In this document: positions 62,319-64,000 of the stretch, piece after piece
Layout of the letters: every line of letters starts with the position of its first letter
How positions within the stretch are numbered: the stretch's first letter is position 1
Source: Arthrobacter sp. zg-Y1171
GTDB taxonomy: Bacteria; Actinomycetota; Actinomycetes; Actinomycetales; Micrococcaceae
Assembly (NCBI RefSeq): GCF_025244845.1
Contig: NZ_CP104264.1
Span: forward strand, 1,798,001 to 1,862,000
Reading direction: 5' to 3'
Length of the DNA: 64,000 bases
Made by a program: the position numbers and the translations under genes
Notes under the pieces: model-generated
The model's input: only the letters and a program-made list of their open reading frames with translations
Told to the model about the DNA's origin: nothing
The model's database searches: none

Positions 62319-64000
62319 ATGAGTGTTCCCTCTGCCACGCCTTACGAGGCCAAGACCCGTCTGGGACGGGTCACCAACTTCGTTGACTCCCGCGTCAACG
62401 GTTCCGGCATAGTCAAGGGGCTCGGCCGCAAGGTCTTCCCCGACCACTGGTCGTTCATGTTCGGCGAAGTTGCGCTGTACTGCTTCGTCATCCTGCTGCT
62501 GACCGGAACGTTCCTGACGTTCTTCTTCGATCCGTCCATGGCGGAAACGCATTACGAAGGCAGCTACGTACCGCTTCGCGGCGTCGAAATGTCCGTGGCC
62601 TACGAGTCCTCCCTGAACATCTCCTTCGATGTCCGCGGCGGCCTCTTCATGCGCCAGGTACACCACTGGTCGGCCCTGCTCTTCGTAGCAGCCGTCTCGG
62701 TGCACATGCTCCGCGTGTTCTTCACCGGCGCCTTCCGCAAGCCCCGCGAACTCAACTGGGTGGTGGGCGGCGTCCTGCTGATCCTGTCCCTGGCTGCGGG
62801 CTTCACCGGCTACTCCCTCCCCGATGACCTGCTCTCCGGCAACGGCCTGCGCATCATCGACGGCGTCATCAAGTCGGTCCCGGTGGTAGGAACCTACATC
62901 AGCTTCTTCCTCTTCGGAGGTGAATTCCCCGGAACCGCGATTATCGGCCGCCTCTACATGCTGCACATCCTCCTGGTTCCGGCGCTGATCCTGCTGATGA
63001 TTGCCATCCACCTGTTCATGGTGGTTATCCACAAGCACACGCAGTTCCGCGGCCCCGGCCGGACCAACAACAACGTTGTCGGCTACCCGGTAGGCCCGGT
63101 CTACGCAGCGAAGGCCGGCGGCTTCTTCTTCATCGTCTTCGGCGTGATTGCGATCATCGCGGGCTTCTTCACCATCAACCCGATCTGGAACTACGGTCCC
63201 TACGATCCCTCGCCCGTGTCCGCCGGTACCCAGCCCGACTGGTACATCGGTTGGGTCGACGGCGCCCTGCGCCTGATGCCCGGATTCATCGGGGCGTTCC
63301 CGCTGGAATGGGTCATCCCGTTCCCTTGGGGCGATAACACCCTGTCGCTGAACGTGCTGCTCCCGGCCCTGGGCCCGGCAGGCCTCGTCTTCACCCTGCT
63401 CTTCGCATGGCCGTGGATCGAAGCCTGGCTGACCAAGGACAAGCGGGTCCACAACCTGCTGGACCGCCCGCGCAACGCTCCGTACCGCACCGCCGTCGGC
63501 GTTGCAGGCATCACGTTCTACTGCGTCATGTGGGCTGCTGCCAGCTCCGACCTCATCGCCACGCACTTCCACGTGTCGCTGAACGATGTGACGTACTGGC
63601 TCCGCGTCCTGTTCTTCGTCGGTCCGATCCTGGGCTTCATCATTGCCCGCCGCATCGCCCTGGCGCTGCAGCGCAAGGACCGCGAGATTGTCCTTCACGG
63701 TGTTGAGAGCGGACGTATCGTCCGTCTCCCGCACGGTGAGTACATCGAGGTGCATGAGCCGCTCGACGAGTACAAGCGCTACCGCCTGGTGGACTTTGAC
63801 TCCTACAAGGCACTCCCGGCCCAGCCGGACGCCAACGGCAAGGTCTCCCGGAAGGAGAAGCGGCGCGCGAAGCTCTCCCGCTTCTTCTTCGAGGACCGCG
63901 TTGCTCCGGTGACGCCGTCCGAGCTGGAGAACGCGCATCACCACGAATCGCCGTCCGAGGTTGCAGCCAAGGCTGACGACCAGGCATCGATCGAACAGCA
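62319..64000 (+). CDS. qcrB: Cytochrome bc1 subunit b (3' end outside window)
   Basis: At least 560 codons, starting 2 nt after qcrA. Heme-b-binding histidines lie in HHWSALLFVAAVSVHMLRVFF and near LHILLVPALILLMIAIHLF; the Qo-site region PDWYIGWVDGALRLMPG (PEWY-like) is present. The C-terminal cytoplasmic extension after the last TM helix (from about residue 460) is typical of actinobacterial QcrB and is cut by the window end. QcrB is the quinol-oxidising core and the target of telacebec-type drugs in mycobacteria. Confidence 0.95.
   Translation, partial: MSVPSATPYEAKTRLGRVTNFVDSRVNGSGIVKGLGRKVFPDHWSFMFGEVALYCFVILLLTGTFLTFFFDPSMAETHYEGSYVPLRGVEMSVAYESSLNISFDVRGGLFMRQVHHWSALLFVAAVSVHMLRVFFTGAFRKPRELNWVVGGVLLILSLAAGFTGYSLPDDLLSGNGLRIIDGVIKSVPVVGTYISFFLFGGEFPGTAIIGRLYMLHILLVPALILLMIAIHLFMVVIHKHTQFRGPGRTNNNVVGYPVGPVYAAKAGGFFFIVFGVIAIIAGFFTINPIWNYGPYDPSPVSAGTQPDWYIGWVDGALRLMPGFIGAFPLEWVIPFPWGDNTLSLNVLLPALGPAGLVFTLLFAWPWIEAWLTKDKRVHNLLDRPRNAPYRTAVGVAGITFYCVMWAAASSDLIATHFHVSLNDVTYWLRVLFFVGPILGFIIARRIALALQRKDREIVLHGVESGRIVRLPHGEYIEVHEPLDEYKRYRLVDFDSYKALPAQPDANGKVSRKEKRRAKLSRFFFEDRVAPVTPSELENAHHHESPSEVAAKADDQASIEQ

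Noticed and set aside
1-64000. CRISPR array, prophage or anti-phage defence system
   Set aside because: No regularly spaced identical 25-40 bp repeats, no cas genes, no phage structural genes and no recognisable defence genes were seen.

Overview
The window is about 64 kb of high-GC actinobacterial chromosome. Gene content and order point to a member of the Micrococcaceae close to Arthrobacter: a full Pup-proteasome locus, mycothiol ligase MshC, RbpA, PafB and PafC fused into one protein, and ctaE-qcrCAB next to trpD. There is no rRNA, no CRISPR array and no intact transposase. Most of it is conserved core genome, and large parts keep the gene order known from Mycobacterium tuberculosis (dop-pup-prcBA-pafA-pafBC-tatAC-helY; ppm1 beside rbpA; trpD beside ctaE-qcrCAB).

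Layout. 1-6 kb: a lipid module, with an acyl-CoA oxidase/dehydrogenase and its TetR regulator on the minus strand, divergent from thiolase-FabG4-MaoC hydratase. 6-10.5 kb: kynureninase, a permease-UspA pair and a CBS/DUF21 membrane protein. 10.6-14 kb: tRNA-Leu(GAG) with a strong terminator, an M20 peptidase, an acyl-CoA dehydrogenase-like protein and small conserved genes. 14-23 kb: uppP, mshC, a PAC2 protein, a HAD hydrolase, a site-2 protease, trmI and the proteasomal ATPase. 22-35 kb: dop, pup, prcB, prcA, pafA, two FKBPs, pafBC, tatA, tatC, helY. 35-41 kb: an amidohydrolase, a structured non-coding stretch, ppm1, rbpA, an SPFH/NfeD pair and an RlmA-type methyltransferase. 41-50 kb: more accessory, with an S9 peptidase, a deformylase, a SOUL protein, a shortened GNAT, a deaminase with an altered zinc site, a 1.1 kb non-coding region full of repeats, a methyltransferase and a BTAD regulator. 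50-58 kb: an ECF42-type sigma factor with its DGPF protein, an alpha-glucosidase, a UBP zinc-finger protein, an SDR and an ABC exporter with its TetR. 58-64 kb: trpD and the respiratory genes ctaE-qcrC-qcrA-qcrB; qcrB runs off the window.

Three themes stand out. (1) About 19 genes have a TANNNT-like hexamer 6-7 nt before the start codon and usually no Shine-Dalgarno sequence, which indicates widespread leaderless transcription; I used this to correct several starts. (2) Short tandem repeats of 14-16 bp sit on or just after stop codons or in gene gaps at several unrelated loci. (3) Two non-coding stretches deserve work: 36.8-37.2 kb (a strong promoter followed by nested hairpins ahead of ppm1) and 46.0-46.8 kb (five TTATGT(C/A)AA motifs, two of them as ~45-bp spaced pairs around a perfect 19-bp palindrome, then a perfect 20-bp inverted repeat). 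All function calls rest on motif reading and synteny from memory; no database search was run.
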